Below are positions 7,189-15,352 of a DNA stretch of 64,000 bases, piece by piece; position 1 is the stretch's first letter; every line of letters starts with the position of its first letter. Position numbers and translations under genes: made by a program. The notes below the pieces were generated by a model. It was not told where the DNA came from, did no database searches, and was given only the letters and a program-made list of their open reading frames with translations. Where the stretch lies: positions 682,001 to 746,000 of the forward strand of contig CP053915.1 of assembly GCA_021496925.1 (NCBI GenBank), given 5' to 3'. This DNA is from Acidovorax sp. YS12. Lineage in GTDB: Bacteria > Pseudomonadota > Gammaproteobacteria > Burkholderiales > Burkholderiaceae_C.

Positions 7189-8394
7189 TCAATGGGTGTG
7201 GGATTGGATGAATTGCACGATGCGTGCAGCGGCCTCGACGCATTCCGAGGTTTCGGCCACGAGGGCCATGCGCACGCGTTGCGCGCCGGGATTGATGCCT
7301 GCGCTGTCGCGCGCCAGGTAGCTCCCCGGCAGCACGGTGACATTGTATTGAGCCAGCAGCGCGCGGGCGAATTCGGCGTCGCTCATGCCCAGGTGGCCGG
7401 GCACCTTGGCCCAGAGGTAGAAACCGGCGTCGGGCAGCGCCACTTCCATCACGGCGGACAGCATGGGCGTGACCTGGGCGAACTTCTCGCGGTACAGCGC
7501 GCGGTTTTCCGCCACGTGGGCCTCGTCGTTCCAGGCGGCAATGCTGGCGCCCTGCACGGCCGGGCCCATGGCGCTGCCGTGGTAGGTGCGGTACAGCAGG
7601 AAGGCCTGGATGAGCGCGGCATCACCCGCGACGAAGCCGCTGCGCAGGCCCGGCACGTTGCTGCGCTTGGACAGGCTGGTGAACGCGATCAGGCGGCGGT
7701 AGTCGGCGCGGCCCAGTTTGGCGGCGGCTTCCAGGCCGCCCAGCGGGGGCTCGCCCTGGAAATAGATTTCGCTGTAGCACTCGTCGGAGGCGATCACGAA
7801 GCCGTAGCGGTCGCTCAGCGCGAACAGCTTTTCCCATTCGGCCAGCGGCATCACTGCGCCCGTGGGGTTGCCAGGCGAGCAGACGAAGAGCAGTTGCGTG
7901 GCCTGCCAGACGGATTCGGGCACGCTGTCCCAGTCCACGGCGAAATTGCGCGCCGGGTCGCTCGGGGCGTACCAGGGCGTGGCGCCGGCCAGCAGCGCGG
8001 CGCCTTCGTAGATCTGGTAGAACGGGTTGGGGCACACCACGGTGGCGCCGGGGCGCGAGGCGTCGATCACGGTTTGGGCAAAGGCGAACAGCGCCTCGCG
8101 CGAACCGTTGATGGGCAGCACCTGCGTGTCGGGGTCCACGGCCACGCCGTAGCGGCGCTGCAGCCAGCCGGCGCAGGCCTGGCGCAGGCGCGGCTCGCCC
8201 GCCGTGCTGGGGTAGTTGGCCAGCCCGGCCAGGCTCTGCACCAGGGCTTGCTGGATGAAGGCAGGAGTCGGGTGGCGCGGCTCGCCCATGCCCAGGCTGA
8301 TGGGGCGGTGCTGGGGCGCCGGCGTGACCCCCGCGAACAGTTGCCGCAAACGCTCGAACGGGTAGGGCTGGAGTTTGGAGAGCAGGGGATTCAT
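7189..8394 (-). CDS. dapC: DapC, succinyldiaminopimelate aminotransferase
   Basis: DapC is a fold-type I PLP aminotransferase that converts N-succinyl-2-amino-6-ketopimelate to N-succinyl-LL-diaminopimelate with glutamate. The 401-residue sequence begins MNPLLSKLQPYPFERL as betaproteobacterial DapC proteins do. It carries SPGNPTG, the SDECYSEIYF segment and the PLP lysine in FTSLSKRSNVPGLRSGF. It is the first gene of the dapC-dapD-pilU-dapE-prmB-ABC-F run on this strand. The 187 bases to the divergent chemoreceptor must carry its promoter. Confidence 0.93.
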   Translation of the reverse strand: MNPLLSKLQPYPFERLRQLFAGVTPAPQHRPISLGMGEPRHPTPAFIQQALVQSLAGLANYPSTAGEPRLRQACAGWLQRRYGVAVDPDTQVLPINGSREALFAFAQTVIDASRPGATVVCPNPFYQIYEGAALLAGATPWYAPSDPARNFAVDWDSVPESVWQATQLLFVCSPGNPTGAVMPLAEWEKLFALSDRYGFVIASDECYSEIYFQGEPPLGGLEAAAKLGRADYRRLIAFTSLSKRSNVPGLRSGFVAGDAALIQAFLLYRTYHGSAMGPAVQGASIAAWNDEAHVAENRALYREKFAQVTPMLSAVMEVALPDAGFYLWAKVPGHLGMSDAEFARALLAQYNVTVLPGSYLARDSAGINPGAQRVRMALVAETSECVEAAARIVQFIQSHTH

Positions 8395-8581
8395 GGGCCG
8401 CCATTATCGTGGCAATGGCGGCCCGCCCCGGCTGCGTGCAGCTGCGCGGCGGCGTGTCAACCGGCACCGAGAGCCCCTAGGCGCAGCAGTCGTGTCAAGG
8501 CGGTGTAAGCGGTACACCCATAGCATTGCCGATGCACATGACCAGGCGCTTGCGAGGCGCCGTGGCAAGGAGACATCAACG

Positions 8582-10078
8582 ATGGCTGGTTTTTTTGTCC
8601 TGCGGCCAGGGGTATGGCTGATGCGGCGCTTGCCCCTCGCGGGCAAGCTGGCACTGGTGGCGGGCGTCTTTGGCTGCGCGCTCGTGGCGGCGGCCTGGCT
8701 GCAGGGCGCGGCCGCATGGGGCGCCGCGGGCGTGGGCGCGGCGCTGGCCGCGTACCTTGTGCTGGCGCTGTATGCCAGCCAGGCCAGCAGTCTGGCGCGC
8801 ATCACGCGCGCCATGGAGCAGGTGACGCGCGGCGACCTGCGCGCCCGGGCGGCGATCCGCGGCGATGACGAACTGGCCCGGATGGCCGGCCTGCTCGACG
8901 GCATGGTGCTCACGCTGTCGGCCATGGTGGCCGACATCCGCAGCAATGCCGCGCTGGTGGCCCATGCCGGGCAAAGCCTGGCGCACGACAGCCGTGCCCT
9001 GGCCGAGCGTACCGATCAGCAGGCCGCAAGCCTGGAGCAGACGGCAGCCAGCGTCGATGCGCTGTCGGCCGCCGTGCAAAACAATGCCGAGACGGCCCAG
9101 AGCGCCGACCAGCGCGCCGCGCAGGTGCGCGATGCGGCCCAGGCCGGCACCGAGGCCATGGAGCGTGCCGTGCACTCGGTGCAGGGCATCCAGCAGGGCG
9201 CGCGGCGCATGAACGAGATCATCGGGGTGATCGACAGCATCGCCTTCCAGACCAACATCCTGGCGCTAAACGCGGCGGTGGAGGCGGCGCGCGCGGGCGA
9301 GCAGGGCCGTGGGTTCGCCGTGGTGGCGTCCGAGGTGCGCTCGCTGGCCCAGCGCTCGGGCGAGGCGGCGCGCGAGATCCGCCAGCTCATCGGCAGCTCG
9401 GTGCAGCAGGTGGAAGCCAGCGCGGGCCTGATCCGCACGGCGGGCGAAGGCATCGCCAGCATGGCGGGGGGCATCCGCGTGGTGGCGGCGAACATGACCG
9501 ACATCGCCGAGTCCGGGCGCAAGCAGAACCAGGGGCTGGCCGAGATCGGCACGGCCGTGCAGCAGCTCGACCAGATCACCCAGAGCAACGCCCGCATGGT
9601 TGGCGAGGCCGTGCACCGCGCCGAGGCCCTGGAGCAGCGCGCGGCCACGCTTTCCAGCGCCGTCGCGGCCTTTCAGCTGCAGCAGGGCACGGCCGAGGAA
9701 GCGCAGGCCCTGGTGCTGCGCGCTGTGGCGCTGGGGCGGCAGGCGGGAACGGGCGCGACGCTGCTGCGCAGCATCACCGACAAGGCGCAGGGCTTCCACG
9801 ACCGCGACATGTATGTCTTCGCGCTGGACCGCGAGGGCGCCTACCTCGCCTTCGGCGGCAACGAAGCCAAGGTGGGCACGCGGGTGCAGGACATCGCGGG
9901 CGTGGACGGTGTGCGCCTGCTGGCCGACATCTGGGAGCAGGCGGACCGCGGGCCGGGCTGGGTGGAATACGACATCACCAACCCGCTGACCGGGAAGGTG
10001 CAGACCAAGATGTCGTTCGTGCACACCCTGGGTGAGTGGGTGCTGGGCTGCGGCGTGTACAAGTCGTTCTCGGGGTAG
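8582..10078 (+). CDS. Methyl-accepting chemotaxis protein with a C-terminal Cache-like domain
   Basis: The 498-residue transducer starts at ATG 8582 with AAGGAGA upstream. Two hydrophobic segments (about residues 18-37 and 40-60) are separated by only a few residues, so there is almost no periplasmic domain. A HAMP-like region follows, then the signalling hairpin with IDSIAFQTNILALNAAVEAARAGE. After the methylation helices, about 120 residues (VLRAVALGRQAG...FHDRDMYVFALDREGAYLAF...GEWVLGCGVYK) resemble a single Cache fold, normally extracytoplasmic, here cytoplasmic at the C-terminus. It may sense an internal ligand. No other che gene is nearby. Confidence 0.88.
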   Translation: MAGFFVLRPGVWLMRRLPLAGKLALVAGVFGCALVAAAWLQGAAAWGAAGVGAALAAYLVLALYASQASSLARITRAMEQVTRGDLRARAAIRGDDELARMAGLLDGMVLTLSAMVADIRSNAALVAHAGQSLAHDSRALAERTDQQAASLEQTAASVDALSAAVQNNAETAQSADQRAAQVRDAAQAGTEAMERAVHSVQGIQQGARRMNEIIGVIDSIAFQTNILALNAAVEAARAGEQGRGFAVVASEVRSLAQRSGEAAREIRQLIGSSVQQVEASAGLIRTAGEGIASMAGGIRVVAANMTDIAESGRKQNQGLAEIGTAVQQLDQITQSNARMVGEAVHRAEALEQRAATLSSAVAAFQLQQGTAEEAQALVLRAVALGRQAGTGATLLRSITDKAQGFHDRDMYVFALDREGAYLAFGGNEAKVGTRVQDIAGVDGVRLLADIWEQADRGPGWVEYDITNPLTGKVQTKMSFVHTLGEWVLGCGVYKSFSG

Positions 10079-10104
10079 GGCGCAGAGCGCACATCTCAGG
10101 TGTC

Positions 10105-10740
10105 TCAGGCGCGGCGGGCCCGGGCACGCGCCAGCGCTGCGGCGATCACCGATTGCTTGGCGGCGGTGCCGTCTTCCGGTGCCACGGGGCTGGCCTGCGG
10201 TGCCTGGCGCTGTGCCATGCGCCGCTGGCGCCGCGCGTAGCGCATGCGTGCCGCATCGGCCTGCGCGGGCGACCAGGCGGCCCAGCCGGTGGCCCCGGCG
10301 CTGGCTTCCTGCAGCGCGATGCAATCGACGGGGCATACCGGAACGCACAGTTCGCAGCCCGTGCAGTGGGCAGCGATCACGGTGTGCATGTGCTTGTTGG
10401 CGCCGAGGATGGCATCGGTCGGGCAGGCCTGGATGCACAGCGTGCAGCCGATGCACCAGGTTTCGTCGATCACGGCCAGCGTGCGCGGCCCTTCCCGGCC
10501 GTGCGCCGGGCTGATCGGCAGGGCGGGCTGGCCCGTCAGCGCGGAAAGGCGTTCCACGCCTTCCATGCCCCCGGGGGGGCACTGGTTGATGGGAACGCCT
10601 TCGCTGGCAATGGCCTGCGCGTAGCCCGCGCAGTCAGGGTAGCCGCAGCGCGTGCACTGGGTTTGCGGCAGGGCCGCGTCCAGACGGACCGCCAGCAGGC
10701 CAGCGGATCCGCCGAAGCGCCCCTGGCCGGGGCCGTTCAC
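10105..10740 (-). CDS. rsxB: RnfB/RsxB-like electron-transport iron-sulfur protein
   Basis: The 211-residue ferredoxin-like protein has a 4Fe-4S motif with C29, C32, C37 and C54 (CTRCGYPDC...CPPGG) typical of RnfB, then two ferredoxin clusters (CIGCTLCIQACPTDAI and CTGCELCVPVCPVDC). It lacks the N-terminal membrane anchor of classical RnfB, and no other rnf/rsx gene is present. This stand-alone form is common in betaproteobacteria, and its electron partner is unknown. The C-terminus is Ala/Arg-rich and low in complexity. The start overlaps the phaZ stop (ATGA). Confidence 0.85.
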   Translation of the reverse strand: MNGPGQGRFGGSAGLLAVRLDAALPQTQCTRCGYPDCAGYAQAIASEGVPINQCPPGGMEGVERLSALTGQPALPISPAHGREGPRTLAVIDETWCIGCTLCIQACPTDAILGANKHMHTVIAAHCTGCELCVPVCPVDCIALQEASAGATGWAAWSPAQADAARMRYARRQRRMAQRQAPQASPVAPEDGTAAKQSVIAAALARARARRA

Positions 10741-12134
10741 GCCTTGCGGGCCGGGCGCCGGGCGCGTGCCTGGGGGGCCGCCGTCACGGCGGCGGCGGGC
10801 AGCGGCTCTTCTTCCACGGCCGGGGCGCTGGGGGCGGCGCCGGTGGCGGGGCGCTGCGTGGCCTGTGCGCTGGTGTCGTTGGCGCGGATGAAGTCACGCA
10901 CCTGGGGATAGACGGTCTCGCGCCAGCGGCGGCCGCTGAAGATGCCGTAGTGGCCCGCGCCCTTGACTTCTAGGTGGCGCTGCTCGCGGTCCTGCAGCCC
11001 GTTGCACAGGTCGTGCGCGGCGCGCGTCTGGCCCGAGCCGGAAATGTCGTCCAGCTCGCCCTCGATGGTCAGAAGGGCGGTGGCGCGGATGTCCTGCGGG
11101 CGCACGCGCTCGACCTCGCCCTCGGGCGAGCGCACGTCCCAGGTGCCGTTGACCAGCTTGAAGTCCTGGAACACGGTGGCGATGGTCTCCAGGTAGTAGT
11201 CGGCGTCCATGTCGAGCACGGCGTTGTACTCGTCGTAGAACTTGCGGTGCGCTTCAACGCTGGCGTCGTCGCCCTTGACCAGGTCCTTGAAGTAGTCGTA
11301 GTGGCTGGTGGCGTGGCGGTCGGGGTTCATGGCCACGAAGCCTGTGTGCTGCAGGAAGCCGGGGTACACGCGGCGGCCGGCACCGGGGTAGTTCTCGGGC
11401 ACGCGGTAGATCACGTTGTTCTCGAACCACTGGAAGCTGCGCTGCACGGCCAGATCGTTCACCGCCGTGGGCGAGCGGCGCGCGTCGATGGGGCCGCCCA
11501 TCATGGTCATGGACAGCGGCGTTTTCTCGCCCCGGCTGGCCATCAGCGAGACGGCGGCCAGCACCGGCACCGTGGGCTGGCACACGCTCATGACGTGGCA
11601 GTTGCCATAGACGCCCTGGAGGTGGCGGATGAATTCCTGCACGTAGTTGACGTAGTCGTCCAGATGGAACTCGCCGTCCTCCATGGGCACCAGGCGCGCG
11701 TTCTTCCAGTCGGTGATGTAGACCTTGTGGTCCTTGAGCATGGCACGCACGGTGTCGCGCAGCAGCGTGGCGTAGTGGCCCGACAGCGGCGCCACGACCA
11801 GCACCACGGGCTGAACCTTGAGCTTGGCCAGCGTGGCCGGATCGTCGGAAAAGCGCTTGAAGCGGCGCAGTTCGCAGAAGGGCTTGTCGATCTCGATGCG
11901 CTCGTGGATGGCCACGCCCACGCCGTCAACGTCCACCGTGGTGATGCCGAAGGCGGGCTTTTCATAGTCCTTGCCCAGGCGGTACAGCAGGTCGTAGCCC
12001 GCAGCCACGCGCTGCGCGAGCGGGGTCTGGCCCAGGGGCGAAAGGGGGTTGCTGTAGAGCTTGGCGGCGGCCTGCGCGAAATCGGCGAACGGCTCCATCA
12101 GCGAGCGCTGGGCTTCATAGATCTGGTACAGCAT
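10737..12134 (-). CDS. phaZ: PhaZ, intracellular polyhydroxybutyrate depolymerase
   Basis: PhaZ mobilises PHB storage granules. The 465-residue alpha/beta hydrolase begins MLYQIYEAQRSLMEP as Ralstonia-type PhaZa1 proteins do. Its nucleophile is a cysteine (SVCQPTVP, Cys185) rather than the usual serine, a family trait. An Ala/Pro-rich tail of about 40 residues follows the catalytic domain. The ATG at 12134 is chosen because an earlier in-frame ATG (12167) lies within a palindrome likely to be an operator. The gene overlaps rsxB. It implies the organism makes PHB, but phaCAB is not in the window. Confidence 0.92.
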   Translation of the reverse strand: MLYQIYEAQRSLMEPFADFAQAAAKLYSNPLSPLGQTPLAQRVAAGYDLLYRLGKDYEKPAFGITTVDVDGVGVAIHERIEIDKPFCELRRFKRFSDDPATLAKLKVQPVVLVVAPLSGHYATLLRDTVRAMLKDHKVYITDWKNARLVPMEDGEFHLDDYVNYVQEFIRHLQGVYGNCHVMSVCQPTVPVLAAVSLMASRGEKTPLSMTMMGGPIDARRSPTAVNDLAVQRSFQWFENNVIYRVPENYPGAGRRVYPGFLQHTGFVAMNPDRHATSHYDYFKDLVKGDDASVEAHRKFYDEYNAVLDMDADYYLETIATVFQDFKLVNGTWDVRSPEGEVERVRPQDIRATALLTIEGELDDISGSGQTRAAHDLCNGLQDREQRHLEVKGAGHYGIFSGRRWRETVYPQVRDFIRANDTSAQATQRPATGAAPSAPAVEEEPLPAAAVTAAPQARARRPARKA

Positions 12135-12156
12135 GGGGTCTCGGAGTGTGTTTATG

Positions 12157-12167
12157 TTGCACTGCAA
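12157..12167. promoter_or_regulatory. TTGCA-C-TGCAA palindrome upstream of phaZ
   Basis: A perfect 5-bp-arm palindrome lies 23-33 bases ahead of the phaZ ATG, in an AT-rich stretch (TGTTGCACTGCAATATAACA). PHB regulators of the PhaR type bind TGC/GCA-rich palindromes, so this is a plausible PhaR operator. That link is inference. Confidence 0.4.
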
Positions 12168-12344
12168 TATAACAGCAGAAGCCGGTTTGTGTCATGTTGT
12201 ATACGTGACACCCACGCAGCGCGGCTGCGCCCGTTCGGGGCATTGGTGAATGTGCCAGCCTGGGCGCGCCCGCGTGCCACGGTCCCTGCAAAAACTGCGC
12301 TGGCAACAGGGTAGGGAGAACCCCAGGCACTCGCCGCCGGGGCT

Positions 12345-12396
12345 TCTTGCTTCACTTTCCATAGCTGCTGGCACTTGACCACAAAGGGCTAGGCCA
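12345..12396 (+). repeat. Dispersed palindrome copy 4 (dusA-phaZ gap)
   Basis: CTTTCCATAGCTGCTGGCAC followed by TTGACCACAAAGGGCTAGGCC is a degenerate copy that has lost most pairing of the second arm. It sits directly after the dusA stop. Confidence 0.6.
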
Positions 12397-12405
12397 CGAT
12401 TTGGC

Positions 12406-13410
12406 TCATATTCCGGCACAGGGTGCCGCAACGGGCCGGGTGCGTGCCAGCGCCATGACCTCGCGTGCCGGCAACTGCTTCATGCGGTGGTCGCTCCAGA
12501 CCTGGCGCCAGCGCCGTGCGCCCGGCAGGCCGTTGCGCAGCCCCAGCATGTGGCGCGCGATGGCATACCAGGGGGTGCCATGGGCGCGTGCCTCGCGCTC
12601 CATGTAGTCCACCATGGCTTCCTCCACGCCCTCGCGCGTCAGGGCGCGGTCTGGCCCGCCCAGGTGCAGCGCGTCCCAGCGGGCGAGCCACCAGGGGTTG
12701 TGGTAGGCCTCGCGTCCGACCATCACGCCGTCGAGCAGCGCCAGCTGCTCCTGCACGGCCGCGTCGGTCTGGAAGCCGCCGTTGATGGCGATGGTGAGCT
12801 GCGGAAAGTCGCGCTTGAGCTGCGCCGCCACGGCGTAGCGCAGCGGCGGGACCTCGCGGTTTTCCTTGGGCGACAGGCCCTTGAGCCAGGCATTGCGCGC
12901 GTGCACGATGAACACGCGGCAGCCCGCCTCGGCCACGGTGCCGACGAAGTCGCGCACGAAGCCGTAGTCCTCGTTCTGGTCGATGCCGATGCGGTGCTTG
13001 ACCGTGACCGGCACGCTCACCGCGTCGGCCATGGCCTTGACGCAGTCGGCCACGAGCCGCGGCTCGCCCATCAGGCAGGCGCCGAAGGCCCCGCGCTGCA
13101 CGCGCTCGCTCGGGCAGCCGCAGTTGAGGTTGATCTCGTCGTAGCCCCACTGCTGGCCCAGGCGCGCGCACTGCGCCAGGTCTCGCGGCTCGCTGCCGCC
13201 CAGCTGCAGCGCCACCGGGTGTTCGGCGGCATCGAAGCGCAGGTGCCGCGCCACGTCGCCATGCAGCAGTGCGCCCGTGGTCACCATCTCGGTGTAGAGC
13301 AGGGCGCGCTGCGACAGCAGGCGGTGCAGGTAGCGGCAGTGGCGGTCGGTCCAGTCGAGCATGGGGGCGACGGACATGCGCCAAGGGGTGGGGAGGGTGT
13401 TTTCTGGCAT
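12406..13410 (-). CDS. dusA: DusA, tRNA-dihydrouridine(20/20a) synthase
   Basis: DusA is an FMN enzyme that reduces uridine 20/20a in the tRNA D-loop with NADPH. The 334-residue TIM-barrel has SVAPMLDWTDRHCR near the start (the DusA hallmark), NLNCGCPSERVQRG with catalytic Cys99, the VKHRIGID strand and INGGFQT. The C-terminal helical domain is complete. It lies upstream of phaZ on the same strand, separated by a palindrome copy. Confidence 0.95.
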   Translation of the reverse strand: MPENTLPTPWRMSVAPMLDWTDRHCRYLHRLLSQRALLYTEMVTTGALLHGDVARHLRFDAAEHPVALQLGGSEPRDLAQCARLGQQWGYDEINLNCGCPSERVQRGAFGACLMGEPRLVADCVKAMADAVSVPVTVKHRIGIDQNEDYGFVRDFVGTVAEAGCRVFIVHARNAWLKGLSPKENREVPPLRYAVAAQLKRDFPQLTIAINGGFQTDAAVQEQLALLDGVMVGREAYHNPWWLARWDALHLGGPDRALTREGVEEAMVDYMEREARAHGTPWYAIARHMLGLRNGLPGARRWRQVWSDHRMKQLPAREVMALARTRPVAAPCAGI

Positions 13411-13717
13411 GCGGGTTCTGGGGAAATTCCGGCCGTTGCCGCCGGGGTGCGGGGCCTTGTCAGCGGCGTGTAATGTTTTGTTAAGCTCTCACCCATGCCG
13501 CGAGGGGGGGCGGGTCACCACCAGAGGCTATAAGGAAGAAAGAAAGGGCGTTCCGCCATTTTAGAAATCCTGGGGCGCACCATCACGTCCCCAGGCTGGC
13601 GGACGGGGCGCAACCAGCGCCGGGCTGCACTGCTTTTTTCCTGCCCCTGTCCCTTGCCGTACGCAAGTTCCGCTGCGGGCCTTGCACCAGGATCACCCCA
13701 ATTTTAGGAAACGTCTC
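13411..13717. other. Divergent intergenic region between dusA and pntA
   Basis: This 307-base gap carries promoters for both genes. GTGTAATGTTTTGTTAAGCT (13469-13488) is the most AT-rich part. CTGGGG (13570-13575) and CCCCAG (13589-13594) make a short hairpin in the pntA leader. No open frame looks coding and no RNA gene is recognised. Confidence 0.4.
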
Positions 13718-15325
13718 ATGCAAACCGACCCTACTCCACCAGTGCAGTGCATTGGCATCCCCAGGGAAACCTTCCCCGGCGAGAAGCGCGTGGCCACCGT
13801 GCCCGACGTGGTGGAAAAACTCACCAAGCTCGGCTTCAAGGTCGCCGTGCAGGCTGGCGCCGGCGAGGCCGCCAACTTCAGCGACGATGCCTACCGCGCC
13901 GCCGGGGCCGAGGTCATCGACGGCGCAGCGGCCCTCTGGGCCGCTGCCGACATCGTCTTCAAGGTGCGCCCGCCCAGCAGCGAGGAAGTGGCGCTGATGC
14001 GCGAAGGCGGCGCCTTGATCGGCTTCGTCTGGCCCGCGCAGAACCCGGCGCTGATGGAGCAGCTCGCCACCCGCAAGGCCACGGTGCTGTCCATCGACTG
14101 CCTGCCGCGCACGCTGAGCCGCGCGCAGAAGATGGATGCGCTGACCTCCATGGCGGGCGTGTCCGGCTACCGCGCCGTCATCGAGGCGGCCAACGCCTTC
14201 GGCCGTTATTTCAACGGCCAGATCACGGCGGCGGGCAAGGTGCCCCCGGCCAAGGTGTTCATCGCCGGCGCCGGCGTGGCGGGCCTGGCGGCCATCGGCA
14301 CGGCGGCCAACCTGGGGGCCATCGTGCGCGCCAACGACACGCGCGCCGAGGTGGCCGACCAGGTCAAGTCGCTGGGCGGTGAGTTCGTCAAGGTCGATTA
14401 CGAGGAAGAGGGCTCGGGTGGCGGCGGCTACGCCAAGGTCATGAGCGAGGGCTTCCAGGCCGCGCAGCGCCAGATGTACGCGCAGCAGGCCAAGGATGCG
14501 GACATCATCATCACCACGGCCCTGATCCCCGGCAAGCCCGCACCCAAGCTCATCACCGCCGAGATGGTGCAGAGCATGAAGCCCGGCAGCGTGATCGTGG
14601 ACATGGCCGCCGAGCAGGGCGGCAACTGCGAACTCACGGTGCCCGGCGAGGCCGTGGTGCGCCATGGCGTGACCATCGTCGGCTACACCGACCTGGCCTC
14701 GCGCCTGGCCAAGCAGTCGTCCACGCTGTACGCCACCAACCTGCTGCGCCTGGCGGAAGAACTGTGCAAGGCCAAGGACGGCCATGCCGTGGTCAACATG
14801 GAGGACGATGCGATCCGGGGCCTGACCGTCATCAAGGACGGTGCGGTCACCTGGCCTGCGCCGCCCCTCAAGCAGGCGCCCGCGCCTGCCCCCAAGGCCG
14901 CCGCCGCACCCGTGGAGCAGAAGAAATCGGGCCACGGCCATGGCGCGGGTGCGCCCATGTCGGCCAAGGCCCTGGTCATCGTCTTCGCTGTCGCGGCCGT
15001 GCTGTTCGCGCTGATCGGCGCCTATGCGCCGGCGGCCTTCCTGGGCCACTTCACGGTGTTCGTGCTGGCCTGCTTCATCGGCTACATGGTGGTGTGGAAC
15101 GTCACGCCCGCGCTGCACACGCCGCTGATGAGCGTCACCAACGCCATCTCCAGCATCATCGCCATCGGCGCGCTGGTGCAGATCGCGCCGCCCGAGGCAG
15201 GCCTGAACGGGCGCCCGGACAGCCTGATCCTCTGGCTGGCCTTTGCCGCGCTGGTGCTCACGGCCGTCAACATGTTCGGCGGCTTTGCCGTCACGCGCCG
15301 CATGCTGGCCATGTTCCGCAAATAA
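13718..15325 (+). CDS. pntA: PntA, proton-translocating NAD(P) transhydrogenase alpha subunit
   Basis: With PntB it couples hydride transfer between NADH and NADP+ to proton entry and supplies NADPH. The 535-residue form is full length: an NAD(H)-binding domain with GAGVAGLAAIGTAANLGA (about 184-200), the IPRETFPGEKRVA N-terminus and the RDQ-loop region, then a linker and four C-terminal membrane segments (from about residue 425). Thus domains I and IIa are fused as in E. coli, not split into PntAA/AB. ATG 13718 is preferred to an earlier in-frame ATG at 13682 because it starts at the conserved N-terminus. pntB follows 27 bases on. Confidence 0.96.
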   Translation: MQTDPTPPVQCIGIPRETFPGEKRVATVPDVVEKLTKLGFKVAVQAGAGEAANFSDDAYRAAGAEVIDGAAALWAAADIVFKVRPPSSEEVALMREGGALIGFVWPAQNPALMEQLATRKATVLSIDCLPRTLSRAQKMDALTSMAGVSGYRAVIEAANAFGRYFNGQITAAGKVPPAKVFIAGAGVAGLAAIGTAANLGAIVRANDTRAEVADQVKSLGGEFVKVDYEEEGSGGGGYAKVMSEGFQAAQRQMYAQQAKDADIIITTALIPGKPAPKLITAEMVQSMKPGSVIVDMAAEQGGNCELTVPGEAVVRHGVTIVGYTDLASRLAKQSSTLYATNLLRLAEELCKAKDGHAVVNMEDDAIRGLTVIKDGAVTWPAPPLKQAPAPAPKAAAAPVEQKKSGHGHGAGAPMSAKALVIVFAVAAVLFALIGAYAPAAFLGHFTVFVLACFIGYMVVWNVTPALHTPLMSVTNAISSIIAIGALVQIAPPEAGLNGRPDSLILWLAFAALVLTAVNMFGGFAVTRRMLAMFRK

Positions 15326-15352
15326 CGACAAGAACGACGAGGAAACAGAACC

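Noticed and set aside
4936..8508. A 1190-codon plus-strand frame across dapE, pilU, dapD and dapC
   Set aside because: It crosses four real genes on the other strand and has no domain signature.
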